A stretch of 64,000 nt of DNA from Dichotomocladium elegans (GCA_025716815.1 JAIXMN010000017.1:744001-808000), one strand, 5' to 3'. Positions 1-12,079 are shown, counted from the first letter of the stretch. Program-made: numbers and translations. Notes: generated by a model not told the origin, from the sequence alone.

Positions 1-1528
1 CTGGTTGGTTTTGTCGCTGGTGTATATCTTCTATGAACCGCTTGAGACTTGTATTGTTCAAAAGACTGTTCTTCTCCTTAGGGAGCCGCTTCCCACTTTC
101 AACTGTGGTCCTCATGTCGTTTAAAAATTCTTCAAGATGATCCAAAAACGGACCTACTCCATGGAAGCACAGTCGCTCATAGCACCGCGCCATGGCCATA
201 GCGATCGAAAAATCAACCGCCACCATCGATTTGACAGCATTATTGAAATTGCGACAGTTCGCGGTGAAATGTTTTTGTGCCTGAAGGAGAGTGTAATTCG
301 AGTTGCGATCAACCTCTATAGATTGAATAGCTTGGAAACGAGATAGGCGTTGCAAGACTGGTTTAAAGAATCCTTCCTTGAAGCGGTGAATATACTCTGG
401 AATGCTCCCAGTGGCGCCTGAGGTGTACTCCAATCCAACAAGAACGTTCTGGACCCTTTTACCATACGCATGCTCTTGAATATCCATTGAGTCCTCAGTT
501 CTTATCTGTATTTTGGTTATATGAAGCTTTGACACAACCGTCTGTACTGCCTGGAGATTCGTGCCTGGCGTGGCAGTCAGCGCCAACACCCGAAACTGTT
601 TTTGGTCTTTTGAAATCAGCCTGATGACTTCACCGTAGGCATAGCTACCTGTCGCCTTGTGTGCCTCATCCACGACGATGCAGGTTAGCATGTGCGCCGG
701 GCATATCTTTGATTCTAGGTCATTCTGCATCGTCTGTGGTGTCATAAAAAACACGCGATGCGACTCCCAGAACTGCTTGCGTTTGTTACGGTCCACGTGG
801 CCTGTGATTTCAATCATTTCGGATTGCGGAATGCCACAGATATTAAAGCACGCTTCGATCTGTTGGGAAACGAGTGGTTTTGTGGGTGCCATAAACACCA
901 CTTTACCCTTAGGAAACCATCTCCAGTAGTTGTACATGACAACAGCTGCAATAAATGTCTTTCCCAGACCGGTCGGCAAAGCAACCAGGGTATTATAGAA
1001 AAGTGCCTGCTTGACAATGTTCCACTGGTACAGTCTGACTGGGTAGTTAATTGGGTATATCCAAGTTGTTAGCGCCGCAGGGTCAAACTCATGAGCGCAA
1101 GGTGTGTCATGTGGGAGAGGTGGAGGTGGTGTAGGCGGTGCTTCGGTAGCATGATCTTCCCCACCCATAAGGATTGAAGCGGCTGACGTTGCCGCTGGAG
1201 CGCAATTGCTTAATGACTTAATTTGGCGTTGCTGCTGATGCTCTTGTTGTTGGTTTGCGAGAATAGGAGGCGATCTAGGCGTAAAAAAGCTGGATAAAGG
1301 TTTCTGTATGCTTGTCCCAATGTTCGCCATTGGCCGCGTCGAAGAGTGCAGCTTTTCAGCATTCTCAGTGGCCATAATGAGATCATCACTGTCCAGATCT
1401 TCAAATTCGTCATCACTATCGGCGACAATCGCGCCCATTTTAGCTCGCTGTTCTGCTTGCTCTACAACTGCCAAAAGTTCATCGTCGAGATCGAAATCAT
1501 CGTCGAGGCCTTCGTGGTCGTCAGCCAT
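1..1528 (-). CDS. MPH1: Mph1/FANCM-type DEAH helicase, N-terminal part (runs off the window)
   Basis: DNA helicase/translocase of the FANCM/Mph1 family, which remodels forks and D-loops in the nucleus. An uninterrupted frame of about 509 codons starts at the ATG at 1528 and is still open at base 1. The first ~130 residues are acidic and low-complexity. Superfamily-2 helicase motifs follow: ALPTGLGKT (motif I, about residue 185), VVDEAH (motif II, about 287) and ALTATPG (motif III, about 318). The interval after motif III matches the family's insert domain. The C-terminal helicase lobe lies outside the window. The start is supported by the acidic MADDHEGLDDD opening and by loss of coding signal upstream. 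No intron is needed in this part. Confidence 0.9.
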   Translation of the reverse strand, partial: MADDHEGLDDDFDLDDELLAVVEQAEQRAKMGAIVADSDDEFEDLDSDDLIMATENAEKLHSSTRPMANIGTSIQKPLSSFFTPRSPPILANQQQEHQQQRQIKSLSNCAPAATSAASILMGGEDHATEAPPTPPPPLPHDTPCAHEFDPAALTTWIYPINYPVRLYQWNIVKQALFYNTLVALPTGLGKTFIAAVVMYNYWRWFPKGKVVFMAPTKPLVSQQIEACFNICGIPQSEMIEITGHVDRNKRKQFWESHRVFFMTPQTMQNDLESKICPAHMLTCIVVDEAHKATGSYAYGEVIRLISKDQKQFRVLALTATPGTNLQAVQTVVSKLHITKIQIRTEDSMDIQEHAYGKRVQNVLVGLEYTSGATGSIPEYIHRFKEGFFKPVLQRLSRFQAIQSIEVDRNSNYTLLQAQKHFTANCRNFNNAVKSMVAVDFSIAMAMARCYERLCFHGVGPFLDHLEEFLNDMRTTVESGKRLPKEKNSLLNNTSLKRFIEDIHQRQNQP

Positions 1529-1559
1529 ACCAAATCAGACAATGTAGCTGCACGGCCAC

Positions 1560-2320
1560 TCCGGAATGTAATTTAACTGCGGAGGAGGTGGTATAATTTT
1601 TTAAGGCCCCGCAAAAATTTACAAGCGGAGGCGCAGCTTTGGGTTGTAGCAACACTGGGATGACCGACAATCGTATCCTATTAAGATGGTGATGCTACTC
1701 GCTTGATGAGGAAGTATACTCACACATATGATACGCAATACATTTTGCAGGAATTGTTGATGTGGAGAAGTAACAAGCCAATTCCTGCTGATCTTCACTT
1801 CCGATTGCTGATACAACCCATCGATCTGAAATATTTCACCAAATAAAAATATACCATCGCAATAGATATCATGACGGATGGATATGTTCTATACCAGCTA
1901 ATGGAATGGAAACAGCAGTTTTATGCAATAGATTAAGCCAGCAGGTCTTTGTACGTTCGCGACGCCTAATGACAAACCGCCACATAGATGGGTTGAGATG
2001 ACTCCATTCATGTTATTTATGTCGTTGGGTATTACTATTTTCTAGTCTGCAAGGATTTGACAACGGAGTTACGCAGGACAAGATTCAGCCTTCTGACCTA
2101 CCCGCCGCAATATCACACCAACATCTACACAATTGAAAACCGACTATGAACCGGTTGTATTTTGATCTATTCGGATTCTATATTTTCTACAGATGCATAT
2201 GCGCGCATGGGGCTAAAGCTTAGAAGGAGGCGTGTTTCGATCCCAAGGAACTAGAAGACATTGGTGTCTACAGAGGAGTGATAAGTCTTTTCCTGTGCTT
2301 GTTGGGGACCAAAGATGCTA
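1560..2320. other. intergenic, no gene seen
   Basis: Between the divergent-side promoter of the helicase gene and the 3' end of the thioesterase gene. AT-rich. No conserved protein, RNA gene or repeat recognised on either strand. Confidence 0.5.
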
Positions 2321-3547
2321 TTACCTCGTAATTGCTAGTAGCTGACCATCCATATCAAACAAGGCGCCATCGAGATCAAATCGGTTATTAATAATATGGG
2401 GCACGCGGAAACTGCCAAGCACGCGCTTCATATCTGCAGCAGGCCGGCGCTTGAACTGGATTTCAAGTTGCATGGTTGGGTTCCACCGGCGACCGCCAAG
2501 AATCTTTTCTCCCAGCGAATAATTTGGATGAATGAACATGTCGGAATAATATGCGAGTGATGGATAGTCAATTGTGCGACCGTCCCGGAACCCGACGCAA
2601 TGGTGCACTTCGGGCTTTCCTGGTGTCTCACCACCCATCACAGGCGGAAATGTGCTCATGTCCTGGTATAGCTCAACATATTCGCTCATGAAATCGGCAA
2701 TGTTAGGCTCCATGGCCTGGAAGGATGGCGGCTTCTCGGACCAGGGAGTATGTATGAATGTAACACCCTTCTCTGCATCCATGTTTCCCATCGTCAATAT
2801 CGAGTGAGTCTTTACCACCCAGTTAGCGGACAGCTGATCTATGTCTGTTGGTACTGGCTCATTAAGGTTCTATCTCTCTTATCATGTGAGTATGTATTCC
2901 TTGATGGATTCAATATGTAAAATTACCTCGGGCTGACGTAAAATGGCTTCAACAATGCAATAACCCTTTGAGCTCGTTTTAAGATCGCGAATCTCGACGG
3001 TGAATGGACCACCTTTACATGGCCTGAAGAAGAATGTGTTGAGCGCTATAGGATCGTTTTGGAATCGGCTGCTATAATGCTGAATGACAGCATTAAGGGA
3101 CATGGCAATCACATAGCCTATGCACCATATGGTGTCAATTTCTCAAAATTCTTTGTCCCTGCTGTGCTTGCATCCTTTAATTACCTCCCTACACAGGGTG
3201 AGGGACCGGGGATGAAGTGATAGGAAGATGATTATGTTTAGTAAACAGTAAACAGACGCACAGAGAAGTTAGAGTCTTTACCGCAGGCACCTGGCCGACT
3301 GCCCAGCTCTGTGATATTCCACAATGACAAAGTAAGCAGCTGCATTATGGAGAAGAAAATATACTAGACGTGCCTGGTCGACTCGACCTGCATATACAAA
3401 TGTATCTGATTTGGCCTTGCCGATAAAGGTCGAATGGATTGCCTGATCAAACTGATATTGCGGCCGTTTCTGCGGTACGAGTGTAGTACTAGTATTGGTG
3501 TCACTGCCAGTAGAGGATGTCAAAGCCGTCATATTTCTTTTCCACAA
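2321..3547 (-). CDS. hotdog-fold thioesterase-like protein (acyl-CoA thioesterase, 4HBT_3 type), 5 exons
   Basis: Probable acyl-CoA thioesterase of the thioesterase-like (double hotdog) superfamily; about 305 aa, the usual family size. Exons on the minus strand: 3547-3365, 3308-3282, 3188-3185, 3117-2927, 2833-2321. All introns are GT-AG and the lengths close in phase (183+27+4+191+513). Exon 2 gives SWAVGQVPA. The 4-nt exon 3 (GGAG) restores the conserved GGY motif at the junction to exon 4 (GGYVIAMSL). FFRP then begins the substrate-tunnel strand, and the C-terminal half carries the second hotdog ending in DLDGALFDMDGQLLA. The start may be codon 1 or the Met five codons later. Substrate cannot be told from sequence. 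The family call is from recognised motifs only. Confidence 0.75.
3185..3188 (-). other. 4-nt microexon of the thioesterase gene
   Basis: The minus-strand reading is ...TGTGTAG|GGAG|GTAATT... An acceptor and a donor flank just four bases. Without them, exon 2 (phase 0) and exon 4 (needs one base) cannot be joined in frame. With them the product reads VPA-GGY, as in the family. Confidence 0.6.
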
Positions 3548-3949
3548 AACAGAACGGTGAGGGAGTAAATCTGCGAAAGATCCTGAAGTGGAAAGAAGTG
3601 TGCCACTTTCCTCGTTATTCAGCTTCTGGTCCTTTTTTTTTTTTGGTCCGCTGGTCGTCGAACGGGCTTCAAGGATCTTTGATCAACGAAGGTTAAACAG
3701 AAGTTCTCCCGCCTTCGGATGATGATTTTTGCGAAGCGCATAACCAACCATGACGCTTGGTCATCTTCACAAAACATTTACCCGGAAAATTATTTAGTCC
3801 CGCGAACTACTGAACTTTAAATCTCGTATCCAAGATAAAATAATGTCGCACGAAGTACGAAAAAAAAAAAGATTCGCCTACCCTATTGTTATGCTTCTCA
3901 GATCTCAGTGAAGTTATACACTATTTTCCCAATACTGAAGCCGCGTCGT
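3548..3949. other. intergenic, upstream of the thioesterase gene
   Basis: Probable promoter region of the minus-strand thioesterase gene. It holds two homopolymer A/T runs (near 3640 and 3860). No coding signal recognised. Confidence 0.4.
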
Positions 3950-4260
3950 AGCAGTTTTGAAGTCGCAAGATCACAAAGATACAAGTTCTGTTTGCCCAGA
4001 TATCTCTACGCCTGATGACAAAGCAAATGTCGCATGCACGTCGAATGATGTCGCACAAAAAAGCATCGAGTATCGAGGATATCGATGCGCCTATCTATCA
4101 TCCTATTCGCCTGAACTCAATCTTATTGAACAGTTTTGGTCGATTGTGAAGAGACACAGATGACCCGAGTCATTGAAGCATCGAATAGCGTAAAGTTGAA
4201 CGATTTCGAAGCATTCGTCTCTTGTTGTTACAGATGCCTAGTTAACTGTCGTACTGGGGT
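3950..4260 (+). pseudogene. relic of an IS630/mariner-like transposase, C-terminal end
   Basis: The frame at 3957-4163 ends in RGYRCAYLSSYSPELNLIEQFWSIVKR. This is the last catalytic block (SPELNxIE) of the IS630-type transposases common in Mucoromycota. A shifted frame continues with TRVIEASNSV and a Cys-rich tail typical of the same protein. No N-terminal or central DDE blocks remain, so this is a dead fragment. It belongs to the same family as the relics near 12.3 kb and 23 kb. Confidence 0.65.
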
Positions 4261-4409
4261 AACACTATGATCCAACTTGTGATAATTCTACAGAAGCTAT
4301 CACGGTATGTATATAAATATGAATATGTTAAGAAAGAGAGGAAAAAGAGTGAAAATGAGACGATATTGGATCCCAGATTTCTTTGGATATGTTGAAAGGA
4401 TTACTGAGA

Positions 4410-4995
4410 TATAGACCCTGTAACTATGACGGGTGAATGGTCACTTGTCTGATTTGTATAGAACAATTCGTCAGCGAACAGATGATAAAGAGCTTTGTCA
4501 TGCTGTGAGTTCTTTGTGGAGTGTGTGTTTGTTTATCATTGTTAATAACTGTGTTGAAAACGGGCGGGGTCTGGTTTAGTTCTCGTTTGAGCGTGAGGAA
4601 GCAGATGAAGAAAAGGGGGCCGAAGACAGGAGTGGACAGGAAGGCGCTAAGCGCTTTCCAACAAGGCAAGACGGGATGGATCAAAAAAAAGAGAGGAAAG
4701 GGCGATGGTCAAGAGGGAGCAAAAAGTATCGAGCTGGGCTAGAACAATACGAGGACGGAGGGGAAAGAAGCGCGGACGTCAAGAGGTGAATCAGATAAGT
4801 GGAGTATAACAAGTAACAAGATAACTGACTGATGCTTATTATTGATAGGCTGCTGGATATTCATACTAAATTCTGGACTGGGGAGGAATGTAGTTATGTA
4901 TGTATAGAAGCAAGGAGTATGTATTTAGAAAACAGGTGGATATAATATTCAACGTGTACTGAAATTGCGGCGTCGATCGTTGCCACATGTCGTGG
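4410..4995. repeat. LTR-like dispersed repeat, diverged
   Basis: Shares short near-identical blocks, in the same order, with the LTR-like insert at 59371-61366: GCTTTCCAACAAG(A/G)CAAGAC, and downstream AACAAGATAACTGA followed by an AT-rich TTATT(A/G)ATGATA-like stretch. The exact ends and a target-site duplication could not be found, so the boundaries are approximate. It may be an old solo LTR of the same family. Confidence 0.35.
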
Positions 4996-5489
4996 TGAGG
5001 CAGATTAGGGTGGATCATGATAATTACACACATATTCATTGATATGAGACTACAAGTCCGATGCAGTACAGTAGTGATTTTATTACGTGGTCCATGGCAC
5101 TCAACAACATGGACTCAGACTACCCTGATGCAATGCTTTGCAGCTGAGTCATCGGCTGTGTGTATCTTGATCGTCATTATGGCAATATGGAAAAATAAAA
5201 GGGCCTATTTAAAGTCGTCTGCAACAAAACTGTGGGCTGACAAACAGGAAGCATTGTGAGATAGCAGCGATAAGAATCGTAAATGTAAATCTTCTGAGGA
5301 GAATTTCACCTGATATGTCATAGTACTTGCTTCAGCCTTGTTAATCACATGGATAGTTGATTTCGCATAAATAATAGAGATTCTGAGTGGATTATCTCCT
5401 CTTGTCTAATCCTTCCTTGGCCTCTCTTCCATTGATTATCCGGTATGAATCTTTATATCGACTTGCTTGTTATACGAATCCAGTACCGT
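4996..5489. other. intergenic, nothing recognised
   Basis: No coding signal or repeat boundary was identified here apart from the edge of the dispersed repeat that starts near 5490. Confidence 0.4.
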
Positions 5490-5570
5490 TTGTCCTTTGT
5501 AGATTGACCAATCGTACCCATATTTGATGAGCCATGGAAGAGAGGCCAAAACGGAATCGCACCATCCGGT
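5490..5570 (-). repeat. dispersed repeat, copy 1 (inverted relative to copy at 21 kb)
   Basis: Read on the minus strand, the block CCTCTCTTCCATGGCTCATC followed by GGGTACGATTGGT and AATCTA-AAAGGA is almost the same as 21036-21095 on the plus strand. Identity is about 90% over roughly 55 bp. A CCGGATGG block precedes both copies at different spacing. The element type is unknown. Confidence 0.55.
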
Positions 5571-5790
5571 GACGCCGCGATTTGGCTGCCTTCGGGTAGG
5601 ACCTTCCCCTCATTTTTTTTGCTGCCGTTTTCCTTGTCTCCGCGCTCCCCCGGTTTAGATTGCCGATGCCCCGCCTTTCGCCGACTTCGTGCCCGTCATT
5701 GTGCCCGCAGTCTGTCCCTGCCATTGCCTCCGGGTTCGCTCGCGCTTTATATCTGCCGTCGCGTTGCCCCTACTTCTGGCATGCTCTTGC

Positions 5791-5834
5791 CTTTGCTTCA
5801 CGCGTTACCTGCCTTTGCTTCATGCGTTACCTGC
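5791..5834 (+). repeat. 22-bp tandem duplication
   Basis: Two direct copies of a 22-bp unit (CTTTGCTTCACGCGTTACCTGC, written with one C/T difference) are followed by a truncated third start. The surrounding 5620-5880 is pyrimidine-rich and gives spurious open frames. Confidence 0.7.
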
Positions 5835-6540
5835 CTTTGCTCCTGGTGCTACTCCTGGCGCACCACCAATATTTCCGCCATGACTATAGTTATCTTCTAT
5901 GCCTAGATAGTTCTCTTTTTCATCCTCCTCATGTGCTAATTCCTTAATATTTTCCTTGCGGCTGTGCAATACTATAGTAGTTTCCATGTCTGTTATAGAT
6001 GTGATTTCCTATAACACCGGGGATGATTATAAGGCGCCACAGTTAGGTAGCGATAATGTAAAAAGGTATGATTATCTTTTATTTTTAGCCGATGACATTC
6101 CAATCCCATTTCCATTACATTTATTCCTAGCGGTATCTACCATACATGTACACATTAGTATAATATGTACTGGTGTGAATACAAATCAAAACGCAAGTTA
6201 ACCTTTTCTACGAAGCCGATATATCAGAAGAGTGATTTTGATACTAGTGCAATTGCCCATGTAAGCCTCCTGGCCGAGCGAGAGGATGGAATGAATGACG
6301 ATAATAAAATAGAAAGCGGCTTAAAATGAAATACACATAAAGGAACATCTATGTATTCTAGTAGTAGCCTTTTTGTGCTGAATTCCATCTTATCATGTTT
6401 CCTGGATTGAGAGCACGAACCATGCGTTCATGTGCGGGTTGAGTATGACCCATGGTAGATTCGTAGCAGGATAATGTAAGCAAGTCTGGCATCAGAGAAA
6501 ATATGCAGAAATGGATAACCTCATTCTTTATACCATTCAA

Positions 6541-6656
6541 AATCGACTCACTCACTCTATTCCTCCTTCCTTCACTTCCTTTCTTTCATTCGCTACCGCT
6601 AATATTGATATTTTCCTCCAGTCACTCCTCTCTCGCTTCAACATCGCCTTGATAGC
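6541..6656 (+). promoter_or_regulatory. CT-rich leader/promoter of the RRM gene
   Basis: A strongly pyrimidine-biased plus-strand stretch ends at the ATG at 6657. Such CT blocks are usual just upstream of transcription or translation starts in filamentous fungi. No clear TATA box was seen. Bases 5840-6540 upstream hold no recognised gene. Confidence 0.35.
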
Positions 6657-8158
6657 ATGAAGTGCGAGTCCATCGTCGTGCAATCTTTTCCGTCTTCCTC
6701 AGACATCAGTAACCAACAATCGACGTCGTCAAAGTCAACAGTTTGTTGTTCCTTGTTTCGTCAGGCTACAATTAGAGATACATCACAGCAGCATGGCATA
6801 AATTGCATCGCAGCTGAAGAGGTGACGACTATCTTCGTCGTCGGGTTCCCCGACGATATGACCGAGCGGGAGTTTCAAAACATGTTTACATTCGCGCCTG
6901 GATTTGAAGCTGCTTCATTAAAATGGCACTCCAAAGGTCAAGAGGGTGAGAATGGGGTTTCAAGACCCACCTCTACGCCAAGTAGCATCCATAAAACCGT
7001 TACCAAGAGCCAGATGGTTAGGAATTAGGATACGAGAATGTACCATCTGTGAGAGTCACATATTTACGCGCTCATATATGCATATAGATAGGGTTTGCAA
7101 GATTTCGCACACGACCAGAAGCGATAATGGCAGCTGAAGTCTTGAACGGAAAACGAGCAGACCAGGAACGACCCGTTTTCATAAAGGCAGAAATGGCAAA
7201 GAAGAATTTGCATATCAAACGTGGGACTTGCGCGGCTTCCGCTACTGTCTCGCGTGGCACGCTGTCGTCAAATTTTGATCTTCATAAGGGGCAGGTCTCG
7301 CTGTCGCCACCGCCACCATCACTTCGAAATGTCCAGGATTACCATCCTCATGAGCTATTTTCACCTCTGCCCAGTGGCCTCCTGTCGCCCATCGACTCAT
7401 ACAGGCCTTCATCTTTCGTCAAAGATTTGTACTGCAGTTCAGCACCAACTTATTCCGACTGCTTATTTGAACTCCATCATGGTGCTCAGGAGAATAACGG
7501 CCTTGGACTTGTATCATCATCTCCGCCACGTGTATTCTCGTCGAGCGCACAGCCACGTATTGTCAACACAGATTCTCAAGAAAACGGCGTTTCTGTCAGC
7601 CGCAACGGGGAGCCATATTGTCACCAAAGCCGCTACGTTGCCAAGTACTCGCCTGTTCCCAATGAGTGTGTCCATAGTCCTGTTCCACCATCTACAGACT
7701 TACCTCGATGTTTAAGCCATAGCAACAGCAGCTGCACAAGTAGATCCTCATCTTCAGCTGTATATAGTCATCATGTGGTGGATTTTCGATCACAAGCATT
7801 ATCACCACAGTCGGACACTGCTGTGGACCATAACCCACCCTGCAACACGCTTTATGTCGGCAACTTGCCGCCAACCACGGAGGAGGACGAGCTACATCAA
7901 TTGTTTTGCAAATGCAAAGCATTCAGACGCATGTCTTTTTGCAACAAAGCCCAGGGTCCACTGTGCTTTGTCGAATTTGAGGACGTTACTTCCGCCATGT
8001 TGGCCATGAAAGCTTTGCAAGGCCACATGCTCTCTGCTTCGGTCAAAGGCGGCATCCGTCTCTCGTTCAGCAAGAATCCTCTCTTTACTAAACCCAGCAA
8101 AGACCAGCAGCATACGACAGAAGGGAAGGCAGTATCTACGTATGAGGGCATCAATTAG
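6657..8158 (+). CDS. two-RRM RNA-binding protein, Scw1/Whi3-like
   Basis: Probable post-transcriptional regulator of the Scw1/Whi3 family, cytoplasmic mRNA-binding proteins linked in yeasts to cell-wall integrity and cell-cycle control. Exon 1 is 6657-7016 and exon 2 is 7088-8158; the GT-AG intron of 71 nt is phase 0. Product about 476 aa. RRM1 spans the intron: EVTTIFVVGFPDDM in exon 1, then QMIGFARFRT at the join, ending AEMAKKNLHIKRG. A long Ser/Pro-rich linker follows. RRM2 begins NTLYVGNLPPTT and ends GGIRLSFSKNPL, a very characteristic ending for this family. It is one of only two complete host genes on the plus strand here. Confidence 0.85.
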
Positions 8159-9658
8159 GTAAAATCACATAGCCTTGCAACACACCAAAGCCATTCCAGA
8201 TACACAGCTCATTTCACACAGACATTGGTTCATTCTGCACGTTTTAATACATTCTTGCATTTCCTTCGTTTTTGGGTTAGGCTACTCATGTATTGAGAAG
8301 TATCAATTGGATCCAGAGGGCATTCCACCCTTCACTCTTAAACCGGTTCATAATTAATTGGCCTGGCCAGCTTATTTTCACGCTGATTTAATCCTGAGAG
8401 AAGGAGCTATTTTTTATGACAAGTTTATTTCTAAATAACTATGGATGCAGAGCCCGAGCATACATCTGGCTTGGCTTTACCAAATGGCTAATGTTTCATA
8501 CCGGAGTTATCCTGCTAGACGCATGCTATGTATGTTATGGAAGTACCTAATATCCACATCCTCTAGTGCAGTCCTTGTCTAGCCCCTCGTCCCATGGTTC
8601 ATCCTGTCTGGGTCACTTCCGATCAGGCATTTTTCTGACTAGTAGTATTAGCACATTATGGTTTTTTAGAATAGCTTCCTGACCTTGCCTTCTACTCTGT
8701 TTTCAACACTATCACTGCCAATCGGTTCTCAGTCTGTCCCTGTCTTATGCTATCTTATCTTGTTTCTGCCTCTATCTCATGCTAGACTCCCTTGATCCTG
8801 CCTGGGTCTCGTTCACGATACTGATTTAGTACTGTAGCTGATGTACTTGAATATATCGGCCATACCAAAGCAGGTACAGCGAGATTAGCCTTACGTCGGG
8901 CAGAAATGGTACAGCAAATAGTTTGATAGGGTGCCCATGAGCAGCAGAGCGTTTTCTGGAGCTCTATGAGGAGTAGTAGATGGGCTTATCGCAGATAAAA
9001 ATGGGTCATGTGAACCGGGGACTGTACGTAGTAACGAAGACTTGCCTCATATAAATCAGACGCTCCCGCCGATGCGCTGAGGTGATGGTATCTCACGCTT
9101 GTATATGCCACAATCAAAGTCAGGGCTAAGCGCCATCCCTGCATCTGACTTCACCAAAGTTATGTCAAGGAGGATTATCCATGATAACAGAAATATTGCA
9201 AGATAGTACATACATTCCTGTAAGTCTTCCGAAACTTAATCCAATGACACAATTTTGGGACATTTTAGAAAGAGAGAATGTTAAATATAAGGACCTAAAG
9301 CTGCGGTACGTGCCGTGCTAATATCTGGTCCGGCCACAATGACAGTCTTTTGATCGATACCTATTCGACCAAACTCAACTGTGTCTCCACGCTTCACGGT
9401 GGACCGCTATGCGGATAATCTCCTCACTTAATGCCTACTCCTTTCAACTGCACATTCCCAATCGGAATTCCTCTGGGCGATCCGTCAGTGTGCTTGCACC
9501 AAAATGGCCGACGGAAAGCACTTCAATGAACTGATCCACAAGGCCAGTGCATATGCTGTATTGCTTGACGGTTAACTTTGTCCGTATTCACGGTTAATGC
9601 CTTTTATGGTTACCATTTTCTCATATACTACTCTGAAACCCTTCTTTAATTGTAATAA
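8159..9658. other. intergenic, 1.5 kb, no gene accepted
   Basis: Lies between the convergent RRM and TRAPPC12 genes. Minus-strand bases 9330-9560 give short protein-like stretches (for example VDQFIEVLSVGHFG and DTVEFGRIGIDQK) broken by stops. This could be a decayed coding remnant; the family was not recognised. Confidence 0.4.
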
Positions 9659-11463
9659 TCATTGTAATTTAAGACAGTCGGCCTGGAATGAATCTCCCAC
9701 CCACCGAGCGATCTGCCTCATTAATTCGACCTTTTTCTCGTTCGCAGCATCAAACCGCAGCTCAAACAGGGTGCATAAATTTGTTAAGGCTGCTGCACAG
9801 GTCCCCGCCGAGGTGGGGTTCTCAGTAGTCATGATGGTCAAGAGCTCCATCGCTGATTCTAACTGACCAAGGTACACTTGACATACAGCAAGATTGTTCA
9901 TTGCTAGCAAGTTATCCTTGTTGGCAGAAAGGACACCTTGGAGAGTCTCTGCCGCTTGGACCCAGTCGCCCTTGGCAATCAAAAGAAACGATCTAATTGT
10001 GATAATTAATACATACTTACAAGTATGCTAATAATGAAAGAACCTATCTGCTGACTTACCGATTGATAGCAATAGTTTCGGTAACGCATGCCGATCGATT
10101 TTGTAGCGGCTGGCGCTCCTCTATCTGAGTGTAGAGGTTCTCCGCAGTACTTATATTTCCGAGCTAATCAGGTGCACATTGATACGCTATATAAACATAC
10201 AAGAATATATATCTTACAGACGGTACCTGAAGGTGCAACCGTCCTAAGGCTGAGAGAACGTCGAGGTCATCATCCAAGTCGAATTGCCGACGTATCATTT
10301 CCAACACCTCGGCCGCACTGGCAAAGTCACCCATGTCCAAGAAATGAGTAGCTAAAACCAGATGGACCTGGATTTCTCGTTTCCTCCATTGTTTCTACAA
10401 GAAAAATATATGAGCAAAGTCCACATACATGTTCTGTTTCATCGTTTACCTTCTTACAGCGCACAGCCAGCATGGTTAATCGTTCCAAAGAGACGACCGG
10501 ATGCTTAAGCCAGGCAGGTAGCCGTGCATACAAGACGTACAATTCGAAGGGAACCATGGAACCTTTGTTTTCATTAGCACCATAAAACTCGTAGGTAAAT
10601 TCCGGTCGGTCCAGATCACCAAGCTTATCGAGTTCTGCAGAAGCCAGTTGATGAAGGCCGAGCTTTGTCAGTGCCAAGAGGCGTAGATACCAAAACTGTA
10701 GAATTTGCTCAAGGTCGGATGGATTTGTCTTGTGGACTAATTGGTGCCGGGCATACCGTGCCACCGCGCGCCACTGATTATTCATCTTGATACATACAAA
10801 CCCATGTTTAATTTTACGGTCAATGCGCAGTTCCGGTCCCTCTATTCTTCTCCCTCTCTCTTACCACCAAGTTGACTAGGATTTCAGGTCCCTTATCATC
10901 TAATCCTGCGACATGATTATCCGGTTGTGATCGTTGGTCTGGTGGAACAAAGCGATCAAGCAATTCCGAAAACGCGTCATTCTGGAGTTATTGAGGATGC
11001 GTATTTTTTGGACATAAGCACATGAGCTCCCATTTTGATTTTTTCCTTGAAGGCAGCATAATGACTGAAAACTTGCCATAGGTACATCGTAGAACGCTGT
11101 ACTGCTTGTGAGATATTGACCGAGCAACGCGGAACAGGAGCCACTGTTCCGAGAAGAACTCATGGAGATTCGGGAGGGCGTCTGTGGCTGCGTTTGAGAA
11201 GGAATGATGCCGCTCTGTTTCTGTTTTCCTTCTTCAGGGGATAACATCAATGACCTGATTGATGGACTTGAAGGAGAAATCGGGTGGTGTACGGGTTGAG
11301 ACTGCGCAGATGACGACGCTTTCGTAATGATAGTCTGGCCAGTTGTAGTAGGATGCGGTGCTCCTATTTCGAAAATGCTCTTCCGCTGATCGAGAGCGTT
11401 TTCTTTGGAAGTTGTTGTCGTATCGAGGAGGTCACCCGAGCCTGAGGTGTTAGAACGGTGCAT
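9659..11463 (-). CDS. TRAPPC12-like TPR protein, 6 exons
   Basis: TRAPP complex subunit 12 homolog, a tetratricopeptide protein that acts in vesicle tethering. Exons: 11463-11086, 10981-10865, 10785-10450, 10394-10227, 10163-10060, 9992-9659. All introns are GT-AG and phases close, giving about 478 aa. The N-terminal ~125 residues are Ser/Pro-rich and poorly conserved. The conserved body runs from NDAFSELLDRFVPP through QWRAVARYARHQLV and FTYEFYGANENKGSMVPFEL to four TPR-like helix pairs (FLDMGDFASAAEVLEM, LLAMNNLAVCQVYLGQL). The first donor (GAT|GTACCT) is the least certain junction. Translation could start upstream in the same frame (11547). Confidence 0.75.
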
Positions 11464-11547
11464 AACAAGGAAATCGGAAAATCCGCTCTGCAGATTAGCA
11501 GCCCGACCAATTAAGGAAATCGGGCATTTTACGCATAGTTTCCGCAC

Positions 11548-12079
11548 CTATCCATCTTCTGCAAAATAAACAGAATATATTAAGGCACCCCTTCGCACTT
11601 TACCTTACCACGCGTGTCCGGATGTTTACGTGGCAATAGCCGCGGCGAAGTGATTGGGAGGTATGCCACGAGCAGCGACAGAAGCAAGGACAGGAGGTGT
11701 TACATAGATTCGAATAAGAGAAGAATAAATTGTTCGGAACCTCCATTATTTAAAGGAATAAGCGGTGCGATCATCCATGACTTTCTTTGTCACATATATC
11801 GCGATGGCTGCTACTTCACGATGCTCACTGTATATCAGATGTTCAACTTTTTTTTATGATCAAGTTAGGCACACGTAATGAGTCAAGATAAAAGTGTATT
11901 TAGCTGCAAGACATTTCTATCAATATCCTCTCATATTCTCTCTTTATTCACATTCCCATATACATACTACGATAATCTCTGTAATATTGCCACAAACCAG
12001 ATCATAATCTTTCCGCTTCACGACAGGTATGATAGCTAGCCACCTATAACAGTGACAGGCAAATCCTATGAATTCACTC
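11548..12079. other. intergenic, nothing recognised
   Basis: Upstream of TRAPPC12 and next to a transposase relic. AT-rich, no gene seen. Confidence 0.4.

Noticed and set aside
5619..5947. Overlapping plus-strand frames rich in Ser/Pro/Leu/Cys
   Set aside because: They arise from pyrimidine-rich, partly tandem-repeated DNA. Three frames are open at once and none shows a conserved motif.
9330..9560. Possible short minus-strand gene near VDQFIEVLSVGHFG
   Set aside because: Stops break it, no splice sites rescue a longer product and I could not recognise a family. Kept only as a note in the intergenic entry.
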